The translations under genes and the position numbers were made by a program. A stretch of 27,945 nucleotides of DNA, from assembly GCF_000611645.1 (NCBI RefSeq), contig NW_014013200.1:1-27945 (forward strand), in the 5' to 3' direction. Below, piece after piece: positions 1 to 10,769 of this stretch. Below the pieces are notes generated by a model. That model was not told the DNA's origin. It searched no databases and saw only the letters and a list, made by a program, of their open reading frames with translations. Numbering within the stretch: the stretch's first letter is position 1; every line of letters starts with the position of its first letter. The DNA is from Monoraphidium neglectum. Its lineage: Eukaryota > Chlorophyta > Chlorophyceae > Sphaeropleales > Selenastraceae.

Positions 1-130
1 AGATAACTGCGGCAAGATCGGGCGGCGGTTGGGCTGCGGGTGGGCTGCGGTTGGGCGGCGGTTGGGCGGCGGTCAACGGCGGGTTGTTGGGGGCGGTGTT
101 TTTGGGGGCCGCGGTGTGGGCGGCAGGCGG
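1..130. repeat. GGCGG-rich minisatellite, outer left end
   Basis: Degenerate tandem copies of an 11-base unit close to TTGGGCGGCGG occupy about 25-85, followed by a G-rich stretch. It lies directly downstream of the AP2 stop codon. The counterpart, in reverse complement, is at the outer right end (about 27820-27920), so it belongs to the duplicated segment. Confidence 0.7.
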
Positions 131-2162
131 CTACCGCGACGAGTTGACAAGGCCTGAGGCCATGCGGGCCGAAGGAGGGCGGCAAGGCGGCTGACGCCCG
201 GCGGGGTGGGCGCCCGGCGCATGCGCCACACGTGCACGGGCGCTCCACCTCGGGCGCGTGCGTGGCGCTGCGTCGCTGCCAGCGGGGGTCCTTTGGTTGG
301 GGCGCCATTTGAGAAACGGCCGAGCGGGCGTCATGGATTTTGGGCTCACGTTGAGGACGGCCTTGCGCTTGAAAAATGCCAGGGCAGCGCGGTCATACAC
401 CCTTTGGGAGAAGGGACGTTTGGGGGAAGGCAAGTTGGTGGCGCAGGGGAGTGAGTGGGTTCAGGGCAAAGGGCGAAGGGATGAGCAGGAGAGGGCGGCG
501 GAGACGGGTGCCTGGACGAGGGGGTCGTTGCACATGCCGCGCCCTGGCCACCCTCCAGGCTATTCATGACCGACAAGATCCACTCCATCCAAAGGGAGCC
601 AAGTGCACAGACGCCCTGCCAGAGGCAAAAACTACACAGCATCAACCCCGGGCGGCGCGGACCCCCAGGCGCACCTGGCAGCATCGAGCTCGGTGTCATA
701 GCTCCCGAGGTACAGCTGCTTGCCGCGGCCGCCAGGCTTGGCCGCCACCCCGTCGCTGCCCGCGGCCGGCGACGCGCCGTCCCAGATCTGCGTGCAAGAG
801 GCGAGGGGCGGCCGCTCGAGGTGTGCACACGTGCATGTTGTGTGCATGCGCGCGTGTGCATGCAAACACGTGCATGCGGGGCCGCCCGAGGCCACGGCTC
901 GAGCATGCCATGCAGAGCACAGGGCTCCGCATGCGGCCGTCCCCCCCATCACACCGCATGCCGCCCCATCCCCGGCCCCGCCCGCGGCTCACGTGCGCCT
1001 CCCATCGCCCGGTGCGCCTGTGGCGCGTGACGCCCTTGTAGCTGCTTGTGGAAGGGCTGGCGTTCTTCCGCCGCTGAATGCGCTGCACTGCGCTCGGCGC
1101 CCCCGCCTTGCTGCCCCGCAACTGCCGCGCTGCCACGCGCCCCGGCGGCGCAGACGGGTCCGCGCCCGGCGGCGCGGCGGCCGCGGCCGCGGTTATCGCG
1201 GCGACTGCGCCGGCCGCCGCGGCGGGGGCGGGCGGCGCGGTCGGGCTAGCGGCAACGGCGGTGAGCTGCTGCTTCAGGCCCGGCGGCAGCACCAGCGCGC
1301 GCGCGCCCGGGTGCGCCGGCGGGAGCCCCGCGGTGACCGTGCTCGGCGGGGCCGACCGCACCGCTGCAGAGGCCCCCAGCAGGCGCTGCAGGGCTGTCGT
1401 GGCCGTGGACTGCATGAGCGCCGGCGACAGCGGGACATTGGGCGGCGGCGGCAGCCAGTCGTGTGGGCCGAGCGGGGCCGCCGCGGGCGGCTGGTCCTCG
1501 ACCGCGGGCGCGTCCCCCTCGGCCGCGGCTGACTCGCCTCCAGTTGCCAGCGCCCGTGCCGCTGCTTCCTGCTCCCCCTTTTCATCCTCCGATGCTTCAA
1601 ACTCCTCTTTGAACCCCTGCGGCGGCGAGCCCTCGTCGCTGCCGCCGCCCTCTGACCCATCCAAGGCAACTCCTGAAGCGTCGCCCGAGGCGCCACCCGC
1701 GGCCGCCTCGGCCCCAAGCGAAGGGCCCTCGCCTACCGCTGCAGCGCCGCCCTGATGTGTGTCCTCGGCGGCTGCGGCGGCGATCGCGGACGGCGGCGCG
1801 GCGGCGGGCGCGCCTGCCGTGTCATCCGCGGCCGCCGCGCCTACTGTCCCGAGTGCGTCTGGCCGCGCCACCCCAAGGGCCTCCTCGCCCTGGAAGTCCT
1901 CCTCCATGGATATACGTTCTTGTGGGGGTGACTGCAACGGCGACGGAAGCTGCGGCGACTGCGGCAGGGCACCCGCCCCAGGCGCGGGGGGTGCTGCTGC
2001 CCCGTTTTCGTGCGCTGATGTTCGCGACGAGTCAGGCAGCGGCGACGCGAGCGCAGCCGTCGTGCTGGTCGGCGCCGCTGGGCTCTCGTCAACCTTGGGC
2101 CTTTTCGTCGTGCGCTCTGCCTCCGCCTGACCAGGGCCCCGCTTAGGTGCAGGTTCTGCCAT
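131..2162 (-). CDS. AP2-domain transcription regulator (left paralogue)
   Basis: Predicted nuclear DNA-binding protein of 517 residues. My model has exons 2162-993, 787-675 and 401-131. The donors read GTGAGC and GTGCGC, the acceptors end CAG and AAG, and the phases (0, then 2) agree. Residues 1-30 hold a basic cluster resembling a bipartite nuclear signal (KR...KRPK). Residues 30-370 are low-complexity Ala/Pro/Glu. The AP2 domain spans about 373-445: SSYKGVTRHRRTGRWEAH, joined by splicing to IWDG, then GKQLYLGSYDTELDAAR, then VYDRAALAFFKRKAVLN. These match the YRG and RAYD elements of plant AP2/ERF proteins. The start at 2162 (MAEPAPKRG) is chosen because the longer in-frame extension is interrupted by a stop in the other copy. 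The C-terminal tail after the domain is the least certain part. Target genes cannot be inferred. Confidence 0.85.
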
Positions 2163-3517
2163 GGCTGCACCCTGGGCCAGATGGTACTTGGGGAAGCACA
2201 GGGAGCTCTGAAGGGCCCCAGAACACTGTGTGAGTGCTATGCTAGCTTGTACAAAGACCTCGGGGTCCGGGGCCGAACTTAAAGCCCGGTCGATGAAGTC
2301 TGAGTGCAATCTGGGTGGGAGCTGCACCCCTTTGAGGCGCACGTAAACGCTTTGAGTTGCCTACAGTGGCTAGATGACACCAGAGGGGTCGGGCGAGGGC
2401 CCTTGCGAGCCCTGGCACCTGCCCGAGGTTCGACGCAGGCGGGTCGTGGGTGAATGAAACCGTATCATGGGATAAATAACTATTCCACATGTAACCGAGC
2501 CGTTGTGTAAGCATGGCAAACGCATAAGACGCGCGCCATCCTCGTTCTTTGCTGCTCCTTTCAAAGGGCAGAGGCGTGAGCGAGACAGAGACGAACAGGA
2601 GACGACGTGAAATTAAAGGCTCTGGTTTCTATTGCAGTTAGGCTGTCGCGCGCCCCTGATCTGGGGATGCGTATTTGAGCAAGCCGGGGAGCACTTGGCT
2701 CAAGCAGCGCCAGTGGAAAGCACCAAACAGGGTTTCATTCCGCTCACAATTCGTTCACTGCCACGTGCACCGCGTGCTATTGCCTATCCCATGGTCTGCA
2801 CCCACTCCACTCCACTGCCTGCCTCGGCAGCGCGAGGTGGCGTGGCACAGCGTTGCGCATTGGGCGGCCCTGCTACGCCATGAGCAGAAAGGGTGCGCAG
2901 GGCATAGGAAATGCTGTGATGCAAGGTTTGACCTCAGGTCATTGTACCCCAACACACACGACGCTCGGATAAGCCATTTGTCCGTAAGCACACTGTGGTG
3001 ACGTGGCACAGCATGCTGCACACTCGCTGCCAAAACTACGAAAGTGGTGCCGCCAGAAATGGGACCAATCTTCTTCCCAGTGTCAAAGGTGCCACTGACC
3101 AGGTGCGCCCGTGCGTGGGCATTGCTGGGTGGCACAGACAAGATAGACCACCAGCCCTCGAAACAGCAGTCAGTAGTCAAGAGCCATCACACAGCTGCCT
3201 AGGTTATGCAGGGACAATGCGCGCACTTGTCGCAGGCTTTCGTCCCCGTAATGATGTGCGCTCCTGCCCGTTCGACATGCACCCCTGGGGTTGGAGTCTG
3301 CGGCGCACAAAGGCGCACAAGATCTGCCAGGAATGCAGTGGCGCGTGCGGTTGCGCGCACAATCACATGCACGCACCTCAATTGACACGCAATCACGCGG
3401 CTCACAGCGCCAAACAGGGCGCGTATTCGCAGACAAGGGACCCAGCAATGCACGCGACGCACCCCCGCAGGTGCAATGTAATGTAGATAGCATAGAGTTA
3501 TTTGCAGGTGCCCCAAA
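2163..3517. other. Upstream region of left AP2 gene, no gene seen
   Basis: This non-genic DNA is shared with the right arm (about 23686-25241) and probably includes the AP2 promoter. I found no convincing TATA box. Open frames on both strands lack ATG starts or coding bias. Compared with the right arm it lacks a segment of about 196 bp at the position corresponding to about 2982-2992. Confidence 0.6.
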
Positions 3518-4689
3518 GCTGCGACCGGCCAGCGCGGCACCTGGGCCCAGCCGGCCCGCCGCGTCGTCGGCCGCTGTGGGCCTGCTGAGCGAGGGCTGGC
3601 GAGGCGGGCGGGGCAGCGCGGTGCTGCGAGGGCGTCGTGGCAGCGGCGGTGGCGGCAGAGGTGAGGGCCGCGTGAGCCCTGGCGCTGCATGGGGCGTTGA
3701 TCATTTGCTTTCCATCCAGGCTTTCACGCCTAGACCGCAGAGCATTCCTGCTCTGGCTGTCCCATCGCCTTCGCTTGCTCCCCTGCCTCATCGCGCAACC
3801 GCCGCACCAGCCCAGCACCAGCCCTGCGGCGCGCTTCTGGGCCTCATGCCCAACGCAAGAGCCTGTCAGCCAGTTGGGCGGCGCTCCCATGTGCAGCTGC
3901 CCGCGGCTACGCCTTTGCGGCGCGCCCCTGTTTGTGAGCCGCCACTACTGATGATCTCACCGTCAAGGTCAATTCGAGAGCCTTAGCCTTGCAGGGTGCG
4001 GTAATGCTTGCTTGTTGCGATGCCTGGTGGCTACCACATGAGCACAGCGCCCCTGTAAGCAGCTGCAATTTGATATCTGGTCCGACCAGTGCTGAAAACA
4101 TCACCGCCATATGTAGCGGTGCTGCGCCGCGCTACCCTGGCTGCGCCTGCTGAGCCCAGCCCCTGGCTGCGTTCCAACTGACAAGTATCTCCATCACCAC
4201 GCTTCTGCCACACGTCCTGCATTGGAATCAGTGCCTCTATGCCTCAGGAGGAGGCCCCAACGTGACCCTGAATATGATGATGCTCCTGCTATGGCAAACG
4301 CAGTGGCGCTTTCGCCCACAGCTGCAGCACGCGCACAGTGTCGTCGCACTCGACACCGCTGATTCGGGCTTCCAAAGCCGTTGCATGCGCTTGAATGCAA
4401 CAAACTTTGTGTTTGCGCGTTATCGCGCCCGTACAGGTCCCCATAAATGCGCCATGGAGCGCTCTAGAGCGCCTGCTGCTGAGATGCGAACTGCCAGCTA
4501 TCCGCACGAGGTACCCACCCAAACGAGCGACATAAACCCTATGTTAGGCACGAAGAACATAGTGACTGTCGAACAATTCGCTCCTGCATGGCGCGGGCTA
4601 TACCGACACGACGAAGAGACGTAGCAGCAGCATCCGTAGTATCTGTCAATGATGCGATAGATTGCAGTGTTGTAGATTGTGAGCGAGTT
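3518..4689. other. Unique spacer, no gene seen
   Basis: The first 200 bases inside the left arm boundary are GC-rich (many GGCGG/CGGC words). The rest is of mixed composition. Open frames on both strands are short and lack the GC-ending codons of the real exons here. I see no RNA gene or repeat. Confidence 0.5.
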
Positions 4690-5580
4690 TGCGTTCGAGC
4701 AGTGCCTTGGAGAAGTCCGGTGGAGAGGCTCGATCCGCGAGATCGAGCCCAGTGACCCCGTGAATGTATGTACAATAAACGTACATCCCAGCTGCTTGCT
4801 GCTTGTCAGGGGCCCACAGCGTTTTGGCGGTGATGTATGGGAGTGAGACACACCACAGTTGAGCTCTGATGAGCAGCGAGTGCCTACCTCGGAGAAGTCC
4901 AGCATTGGAGAGGCTCGATCCGCGAAACCGAGCCCAGAGACCCCGTGAATGTATGTATCATACACTTACATCCCAGATGTTTGCTGCTTGCCAGGGGCCC
5001 GCAGCGTTTTGGCGGTGATGCATGGAGCGAGACACACCAGAGTTGAGCTCCCAGCAGCGCCTCGGAGAAGTCCCAGCATTGGAGATGTTGAATCCACGAG
5101 AATCAGCCCAGAGACCCCGTGAATGTATATATCATACACTTACATCCCAGCTGCTTGCTGCTTGCCAGGGGCCCACAGCGTTTTGGCGGCGATGTATGGG
5201 AGTGAGACACACCACAGTTGAGCTCCGAGCAGCGAGTGCCTACCTCGGGGAAGTCCAGCATTGGAGAGGCTCAATCCGCGAGATCGAGACCAGAGACCCC
5301 GTGAATGTATGTATCATACACTTACATCCCAGCTGCTGCTGCTTGCCAGGGGCCCACAGCGTTTTGGCGGTGATGTATGGGAGCGACACTCACTAGAGTT
5401 CACCTCGAAGCAGTGCCTACCTCGGAGCGAGAAGTCCAGTGGAGACACTCGATCGGCGAGACAGAGCCCAGAGCCGAGGGCCCAGGACCCAGAGGCCCCG
5501 TTACTGTGTCAACTAAACATTTACACCCCAGCTGCTCGCTGCTGGCCAGGGGCCCACAGCATTCTTGCGATTTTGTAATA
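4690..5580. repeat. Five-copy satellite, unit about 175-200 bp
   Basis: The anchor word GACCCCGTGAATGTATGTA (or a close variant) starts at 4754, 4939, 5113 and 5295, with a degenerate fifth copy (GGCCCCGTTACTGTGT) at 5494. Spacing is therefore 185, 174, 182 and 199. Each unit also carries CATCCCAGCTGCTTGCTGCT, the word CAGGGGCCCACAGCGTTTTG, a CACACCA(C/G)AGTTGAGCTC motif, and a block ending in GGCTCGATCCGCGA. In the first unit (about 4728-4750) this block forms a perfect hairpin with 9-bp arms GGCTCGATC/GATCGAGCC around a 5-base loop. A second short dyad (TGTATG/CATACA) lies in the GTATGTATCATACAC part. Open frames running through it are by-products of the repeat. Confidence 0.9.
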
Positions 5581-6356
5581 TGGCAACATGTCAAACACAC
5601 ACCAGAGATGGAGCTGAGGAAGCTGACGCCAAAGCGCTGGCGGCACAAGGGCAGTGCTAGTGTGGAGCTGAGCACATGTGTATTTACTTTCATCCGGTGC
5701 TGTGGCGAGCATGTTTGACGAGGGGCCGTGCGCCGAGGTTGTCGATGTTCAGACCGCATGACGGGTGCGCATAGCCTCGGGCTGCCCGGGTTGCCACATC
5801 GTACTCAAATTGCTCGCCATAAATCGTGTTACACACCTTCCGTCGGTTCTTCACCATTTTTCTCTACGCGCACTCGTTCGTGCTGTACGATCTCCGTGGT
5901 CGAGGGCCGCTGGATCAGCTTTCCTCGGAGACGTCCCGAACGGCGCAGAGCTGTGTCACAGCGTTGGAAAGTCGCACGTTTCCAGAATCAGGTGCGAGCC
6001 TGCGGTCGCACTGCGCTCAGATCGATCGGTGGGGCCCTTGTTGTCGTTTCCTCGAACAGCGACAGGCAGCACGGCCTCGCTCTCACCACCGCGTCTATTC
6101 CAACTTGTATCAAAGACATTATCAACGACATGGCCTGCAGCCACTGCCGTCTTGCGGGAGGTGCGGCGCGATTGGGGGCTGACCCTCCACATGACTGCAC
6201 TAGGCATGCTTGGCAGAGCAGAGCGCCGCACGACGCCCTGTTTGCTGCACTGCTGACGACCGTCCTGCTGTAATTGTCCTGTCCTCTCGCTGCAAGCCGC
6301 ATGCACAGCCTCAACCCAACCTACGCAAACCCCTCGCCTTGCCTCGCTCTGCAGTG
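5581..6356. other. Spacer between satellite and 6357 reading frame
   Basis: A plus-strand open frame of about 180 codons runs through 5728-6273, but its codons do not favour G or C at the third position and I recognise no domain. The last 50 bases are pyrimidine-rich and end in CTCTGCAG at 6347-6354, a good splice acceptor. This could be the 3' end of a 5'-UTR intron of the next reading frame. Confidence 0.4.
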
Positions 6357-6851
6357 ATGCTCCTGCTGCTCCTGCTCCTCACCCCAAGCACCCCAGCCGC
6401 CTTCCTCATCGCCCCCGTCCGCTGGACGACAAGCGAGCGGGCCACCACCGTCTTCATGCCGCGTGCCATCAAAGCCATCCCCGGCACCATGGCGGAGCCG
6501 ACCCCTTTCAAGCGCGCCGCCTCCGCTCAGCCTGGCAGTGTGCCACACCAGGATGACGCCGACGCGAGCTTCAAGGGCGTGGCCATTGAGGGCGCCCCCT
6601 CGACCGTCGGCGCCCCCACTGCCGCCGGCCAGGCAGGTGGCAGCGCCTCTGCACCGACCAGGCGGGGCTCGTGGTACCGCATGCTGCTGGGGGAGCGACC
6701 GGCTGCGGCCCTGAGCACACCCACGGTCAGCGCTGGCCGCGGCCACACCGGCTTCAGCTCTGCCCTGGCCGGTATTGACCCTGCCTCTAGCTTTGTCGAC
6801 GGCATCGACGGCCTTGTCCCTGAGCAGGGCGGCACAGGCCAACTGGGTTGA
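6357..6851 (+). CDS. Small Ala/Pro-rich protein, possible signal peptide
   Basis: A 164-residue reading frame in which nearly all codons end in G or C, as in the confident exons of this window. From ATG 6357 it begins with a run of seven leucines and a hydrophobic stretch ending near AAFLIAP (residues 1-20), which could be a signal peptide or membrane anchor. A second in-frame ATG at 6489 (ACCATGGCG, starting MAEPTPFKR) has a stronger context and would give a soluble protein of 120 residues. The rest is Ala/Gly/Ser-rich with no motif I know. A splice acceptor just before 6357 means this may be the last exon of a longer gene. No homologue is recognised. Confidence 0.5.
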   Translation: MLLLLLLLTPSTPAAFLIAPVRWTTSERATTVFMPRAIKAIPGTMAEPTPFKRAASAQPGSVPHQDDADASFKGVAIEGAPSTVGAPTAAGQAGGSASAPTRRGSWYRMLLGERPAAALSTPTVSAGRGHTGFSSALAGIDPASSFVDGIDGLVPEQGGTGQLG

Positions 6852-7159
6852 TGCACCGCCAGGCCCTTGCCCCACCCTGGGCTGCAACCACTGCTGTCAA
6901 GCAGCCCTGCCCTCCTTGATGCAAGCAAAAGCAGTTGCACGGTGTCGAGTTGAAATTGAATTGCGCACGCACGGCGTGCGCAAAACCGCAAGCCCGTATG
7001 AGCGTACATGTACCTGCGCTCCAGTTCTATGAACAAGCAACCGCGATGAACGTGCAGGCCCTCCGTCCCTGCTGGCGAGGCTTCTCTACATGTTCTCTGT
7101 GAACCCGGTGCATCACGCAGCCACTTGCTGCTGGACATATGCCTGTTTATTGTTCGAAC
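6852..7159. other. 3' flank of the 6357 reading frame
   Basis: The sequence is of mixed composition with no coding bias. No TGTAA-type algal polyadenylation signal is visible near the stop. Confidence 0.4.
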
Positions 7160-7915
7160 ACAGCGTGTGTTGCCCCCGCCGTCGCGGCCACCTGGCTTGC
7201 ATCTGAGGGCCTCGGCCGACGCCCCACTCGCCTCCCTCGTCACCTGCTCGGGCTGAATGCACACCAGCAACGCGCCCCTGCAAGGCGGCACGGTGTGATG
7301 CGCGTACTTTCTAGGCCGTTGAGTGCAGGCGCACTGGCATGGTGCCTGTCGGGCCCCGCCACATGATGCATATTAGGAATTCGACCCGCCTGCAAAGTTG
7401 TGGGATTTGCAAACTGCCGCGCGCCGCCCGGCGCCCCGCTGGCACTGCCTCCGCTCTGCTCAGGCAGGCGCGTTTGTTGGCGCAGAGGGCTGACAGCCGC
7501 CAAGCTCGAAGGAAGGCAGGAAGGGCATGGGACGCGGGATGCCTGGTGTGGTTGACCAAGCCACCGTTGCTGATTGTGAGAAATTGTGGGACATGAGGCT
7601 GATGAGGAATTGAGTGCTGCTTGCTTTGCGGCCATGCGTGTGGGTGGCATTGCTGTTGTGGATTCTGTACGTGTGCAAACACCATGAGCCTGGGCGGCTC
7701 CAGCTGGCTATCGCCACCATTTGTAACATCATTGTACAAATCATGTCAACCTGGCGGCTCCAGCAGGCGACCGACCACGAAATCCTGTCACAATGCTTTG
7801 CTGTCAAACAAATGCATTGACACTTCTGCCGGACTCTTCGTGCATAATGGCCTTGGCCTTGCTTGTTACATCGCGTTCGGTATGCGCCGGGTACCACACT
7901 GCGGCACAGGGCGGG
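7160..7915 (-). repeat. Second inverted repeat, left copy
   Basis: Read on the minus strand, this matches 14058-14830 on the plus strand at roughly 75-80 % by eye. Shared words include AAGCATTGTGACAGGAT against AAACATTGTGACAGGAT, CAGGTTGACATGATTTGT, GGCCGCAAAGCAAGCAGCACTCA against GGCCACAAAGCAAGCAGCACTCA, and CTGAGCAGAGCGGAGGCAG. Similar translations run through both copies, but the frame shifts between them, so I do not call it a gene. No terminal repeats or target-site duplications are obvious. Confidence 0.8.
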
Positions 7916-8806
7916 TGCCCCGACCGCGAGCCAAGTGGGGGGTGGCCCCTGGCCGCCAGGCGACCAGGCTGGGCACCACAGGACCGGCCGCGCACGGTGC
8001 GGTCACCGATGAGCACGGCAAGGCAGCCTCCGCAGCAAGCCACAGCCGTGTCGCCGCCAGGGCTACGACGCCTCACGTTTGCTAGCTGTTGAAAGCTGGG
8101 CCCCGTCATCATGTGGCATCAGCGTGTCGCAGTCATGGAACCCAGCACCCAATGCTGTGCTCTGGCCTGGTGTTGGGCCGCAGAGAAGGTGGTATGATAT
8201 CTTCAGCTGTCCTAACAGCTGCAAGCCGATCGCAACAGCCGCGACACACGCAGTTGCAGCTGGGGCGTTGTGGCTGCATTTCTGGCTGTGTTGCAAGCTG
8301 GCAGAACCCCAAAACGTCAGACCTGTGCCGCGCAGAGCTCAGCTATAAACCCTGTCTGCTGTGTGACCGAAAACAGATGTCCGCTTTTGGCCGCAACAGA
8401 TCGGAGGCTGGTGCTGAGCGTGGCCCGGCATCCTGTGAAGGATCCATGTGCTGTCCAAAACGCCAACATGTTTGGCAGGGTTTACTGCTACGGGCATGTG
8501 AAATAAGAGACACAAGGACAGCTGCAGCGCCATAATGAACTCACACGTTCGTGCCTTAGCTAAGCGCATGCGTGTAGCGCTTGCGACTGCTTTGTCGCGG
8601 CCCCAGCAATAAGATGTTGCTGCGGCACACTCCTTGCTGATTGCCTGTGCTTTGGATAAGTGCTTGTGCATTTGCAGGAGCATCATAAAACCCTACCGTT
8701 TAAAAGCAGGCACGGCTCTAACCATCGCACTGGCCTGCCAGCTATTGAGCAATGACATGAAGACACAAAGGCAATGCGCCCAAGGTGTTCCCATAGCAAC
8801 CAAACG
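7916..8806. other. Spacer, no gene seen
   Basis: Open frames occur on both strands but none has coding codon bias or a recognisable motif. I found no tRNA or repeat. Confidence 0.4.
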
Positions 8807-9867
8807 TCATGCAAAGGCACACTGCAAGCCGATCAGCCACAACCCCCTTTCACTCATCACCTCCCACCCCATCTCGTTGCCGGTGCCGCTCTCCCCATGC
8901 GCCGCCTTGGCCTTGGCAGCGGCAGCCCCCTCCAGGTGCCGGACGTACGCCGCCATTGTCATGGCCCGCTCTCGCCGCTGAGCAACGGCCGCCTCCGCCG
9001 CAGCCGTCTTGATGTAGACGCGGGAGCCCTGGACCTGCAGCTCGGCGACGCGCCGCACGACAAGGTTGAGCTTGCGGCACAGCGGCCTCCAAAGCTTCTG
9101 GCCCTTACGCCACGAGACGTCGCCCGCGCTTTCAAGCTGCAGCACCGACTTGCCGTTGACGCGCGGCGCGCTGACCCACGCCATGAGATGGGGGACGCTG
9201 ACAAAGGTGCTGAGCTTGGGGATGGCCCTCAACGGGGAACCCCAACGCTCGCAGCCGCGCCAGCGGAGGCCGCGCCGTCCCTGGCTCCTGCGTTGAGCGC
9301 GCCAACGCCGCTGGTGCTGCCGCCGCATGCAACGCCGCTGTTGCCACCGCTGCCGCAAGAGCTGCCAGAGAGCGCCGCAGCTGCTGCTACTGCTGCTGCT
9401 GCTGCAGCCGCAGCAGCTACAGCAGAGGAGGGACCTGATGCCGAGCTGCCGCCGCTGTCGCTGCCCTGCTGCATCGTGGCTCTCAGCACACTGGCAACCA
9501 GCGCGCTGAGGCTCCCAGCGCCAGAGCCGCCCAAACCTGGGCCCAGGTGTGCCATGCTGTCCATCGTGGGGTTGAGCAGCTGGCGCCCCTCACTTGATAG
9601 GGGCGCAGCAGCGCTGCTGATATTCAAAGCAAGCTGCTGCTGCTGCATCTGCTGCTGCTGCTCCATCTTTGTGCGCATGCCAGCCAGCTCTGCGCGCAGC
9701 TGCTGGACTTGCTCGCGGGTGCTCACGGGCCACACTTGGTCGTATGCGCCAGCCTTGAGCTTCTGCTGGTGCTGCGCCAGCACGTCCCTGGCGTGGGGGT
9801 GGCAGCCAGACTGTACAGTGACCACCCACAACCCTTCTTGAGATGGACCCAGCACGTTGCATGCCAT
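8807..9867 (-). CDS. Coiled-coil/poly-Ala protein, frame broken near 9240
   Basis: Two minus-strand frames with strong coding bias abut here. The first (9867 to about 9240) encodes a Gln-rich helical segment (STREQVQQLRAELAGMRTKM, then Gln runs), probably a coiled coil, followed by a Ser/Gly/poly-Ala linker from a (CTG)-rich stretch at 9384-9420. The second (about 9240 to 8807) encodes LSTFVSVPHLMAWVSAP, a basic stretch around LCRKLNLVVRRV, and an Ala-rich helix. The frames join if one base is added in the GGGG at about 9240. This could be a sequencing error, a real frameshift, or an unrecognised splice. It is probably the 3' part of the gene whose exons lie at 9961-10691. The family is not recognised. 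The true start and stop are uncertain. Confidence 0.5.
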
Positions 9868-9939
9868 TCACTTGGCAGCACCTTGTATTCTGCCTTATAT
9901 TGAAATCATGCGTGGTTCCCCGCATGCAAGATCCCACCT

Positions 9940-10691
9940 AAACTCCTGGCACTGAATCAGGAACCTGTGGATGGGGTTTGCCTCGGCGGCCGCCCGCCCG
10001 TCTGTCTCTACGCTGCTCAGCAGCTCGGACGCGTCCTGCACCACCACCTGAGCCAGGTGCGCCAGCACCTTGGGCAGGGGAGCGCTGACGGCGGGGGCCT
10101 CGGTCCCATCGCTGCCACCTACGCACAAGGAAAGGGCCCGGCATGCTTATCGGTTCTTTGGGGTGAGAAGGTACAGGGGAATCAACCCGCACACAGTTGG
10201 CCGCAATCTCCTTGCAACACCCCCTACGCACCTGGTAGCGCAGCGTAGCCAGGAAGGGGAACACAATAAGAATGAGGCTGTCAGAGAGAACGACGCAGAA
10301 GCGCTCAGGAAAGAAGGCTGCTGGGTTGTCCTTGACCCAGCCGCCGGCTGCCAGCAGGCCCTTAGGCTTGAAGATCTTGATGTAGCTCAGCGGAAGCGCT
10401 GTGCGCAGCCAGCTGCCAAGCCGTGCGGTAAAGCATGGGGTCAAAGAAGACAGAGGGGGGGATGAGGCAGGGTGATAATGGAGAACCAGCAGTGCGCCGT
10501 GAGGTGCGGTGCGAGCACTTCTGCTGTGCACCTCTGTGCCGGTATGCACTGCAGTGTGGCAAGGAGCCAGCAGCCACAGGCCCGCTGGTTCAATCAGGTA
10601 ATGTCCTAGTCAGCATTCTCACCCCGTCCTGACAGCCCTGCTTGTCCAGGGTGCGCGCCGCAAACATCCGGAAAGCATGCGTCACCTGAGC
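9940..10691 (-). CDS. Exon-like blocks of a membrane protein, left of the gap
   Basis: Three minus-strand blocks look coding. About 10691-10623 (AQVTHAFRMFAARTLDKQGC) has an acceptor ending ACGCAG and a donor GTGAGA. About 10410-10240 (SYIKIFKPKGLLAAGGWV, then a hydrophobic segment LSDSLILIVFPFLATLRYQ that could span a membrane) has a donor GTGCGT. About 10120-9940 (LPKVLAHLAQVVVQDASELL to HRFLIQCQEF) has an acceptor GGCAG and a donor GTGGGA. GC3 is high in all three. The phases do not all agree, so either my boundaries are wrong or the gene is damaged. It may continue into the N run and into 8807-9867. I do not recognise the family. Confidence 0.45.
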
Positions 10692-10769
10692 CTGCGTTGA
10701 CATTATGGATAACATGCATGGGTGCAAGCCAACTGCACGCTCCGCTTGAGGTACAGGAGAGTGTGCCAA

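Larger units (their letters stand above)
1..3517 (+). repeat. Left arm of large inverted duplication
   Basis: Read in reverse complement, this whole segment matches the right arm at 23686-27945. The match covers the AP2 exons, introns, 3' flank with its GGCGG-rich minisatellite, and more than 1 kb upstream of the AP2 start. The inner edge is sharp: around 3481-3517 the sequence (ATGTAGATAGCATAG..., then AGGTGCCCCAA) is mirrored at 23686-23725, and similarity stops after it. In a 320-bp stretch (2995-3315 against 23894-24211) I count roughly 20 substitutions and no gaps. Elsewhere the arms differ by sizeable insertions, so this arm is about 0.75 kb shorter than the right one. The outer end may lie beyond the window. 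Confidence 0.9.

Noticed and set aside
1078..1755. Plus-strand open frame opposite AP2 exon 1 of the left arm
   Set aside because: It is a mirror of the GC-rich AP2 coding strand. The AP2 frame has the domain, splice sites and paralogue support.
2163..2342. N-terminal extension of the left AP2 protein to 2342
   Set aside because: The homologous extension in the right arm has an in-frame stop, while the MAEP start is shared by both copies.
2995..3486. Open frame conserved in both arms (counterpart 23894-24211, minus strand)
   Set aside because: It has no ATG start in the left arm, about half of the differences change the amino acid, and codons lack GC3 bias. It stays open because the arms are recent copies.
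4498..5759. Several open frames on both strands over the satellite
   Set aside because: They repeat with the unit, change frame between units and have no coding bias.
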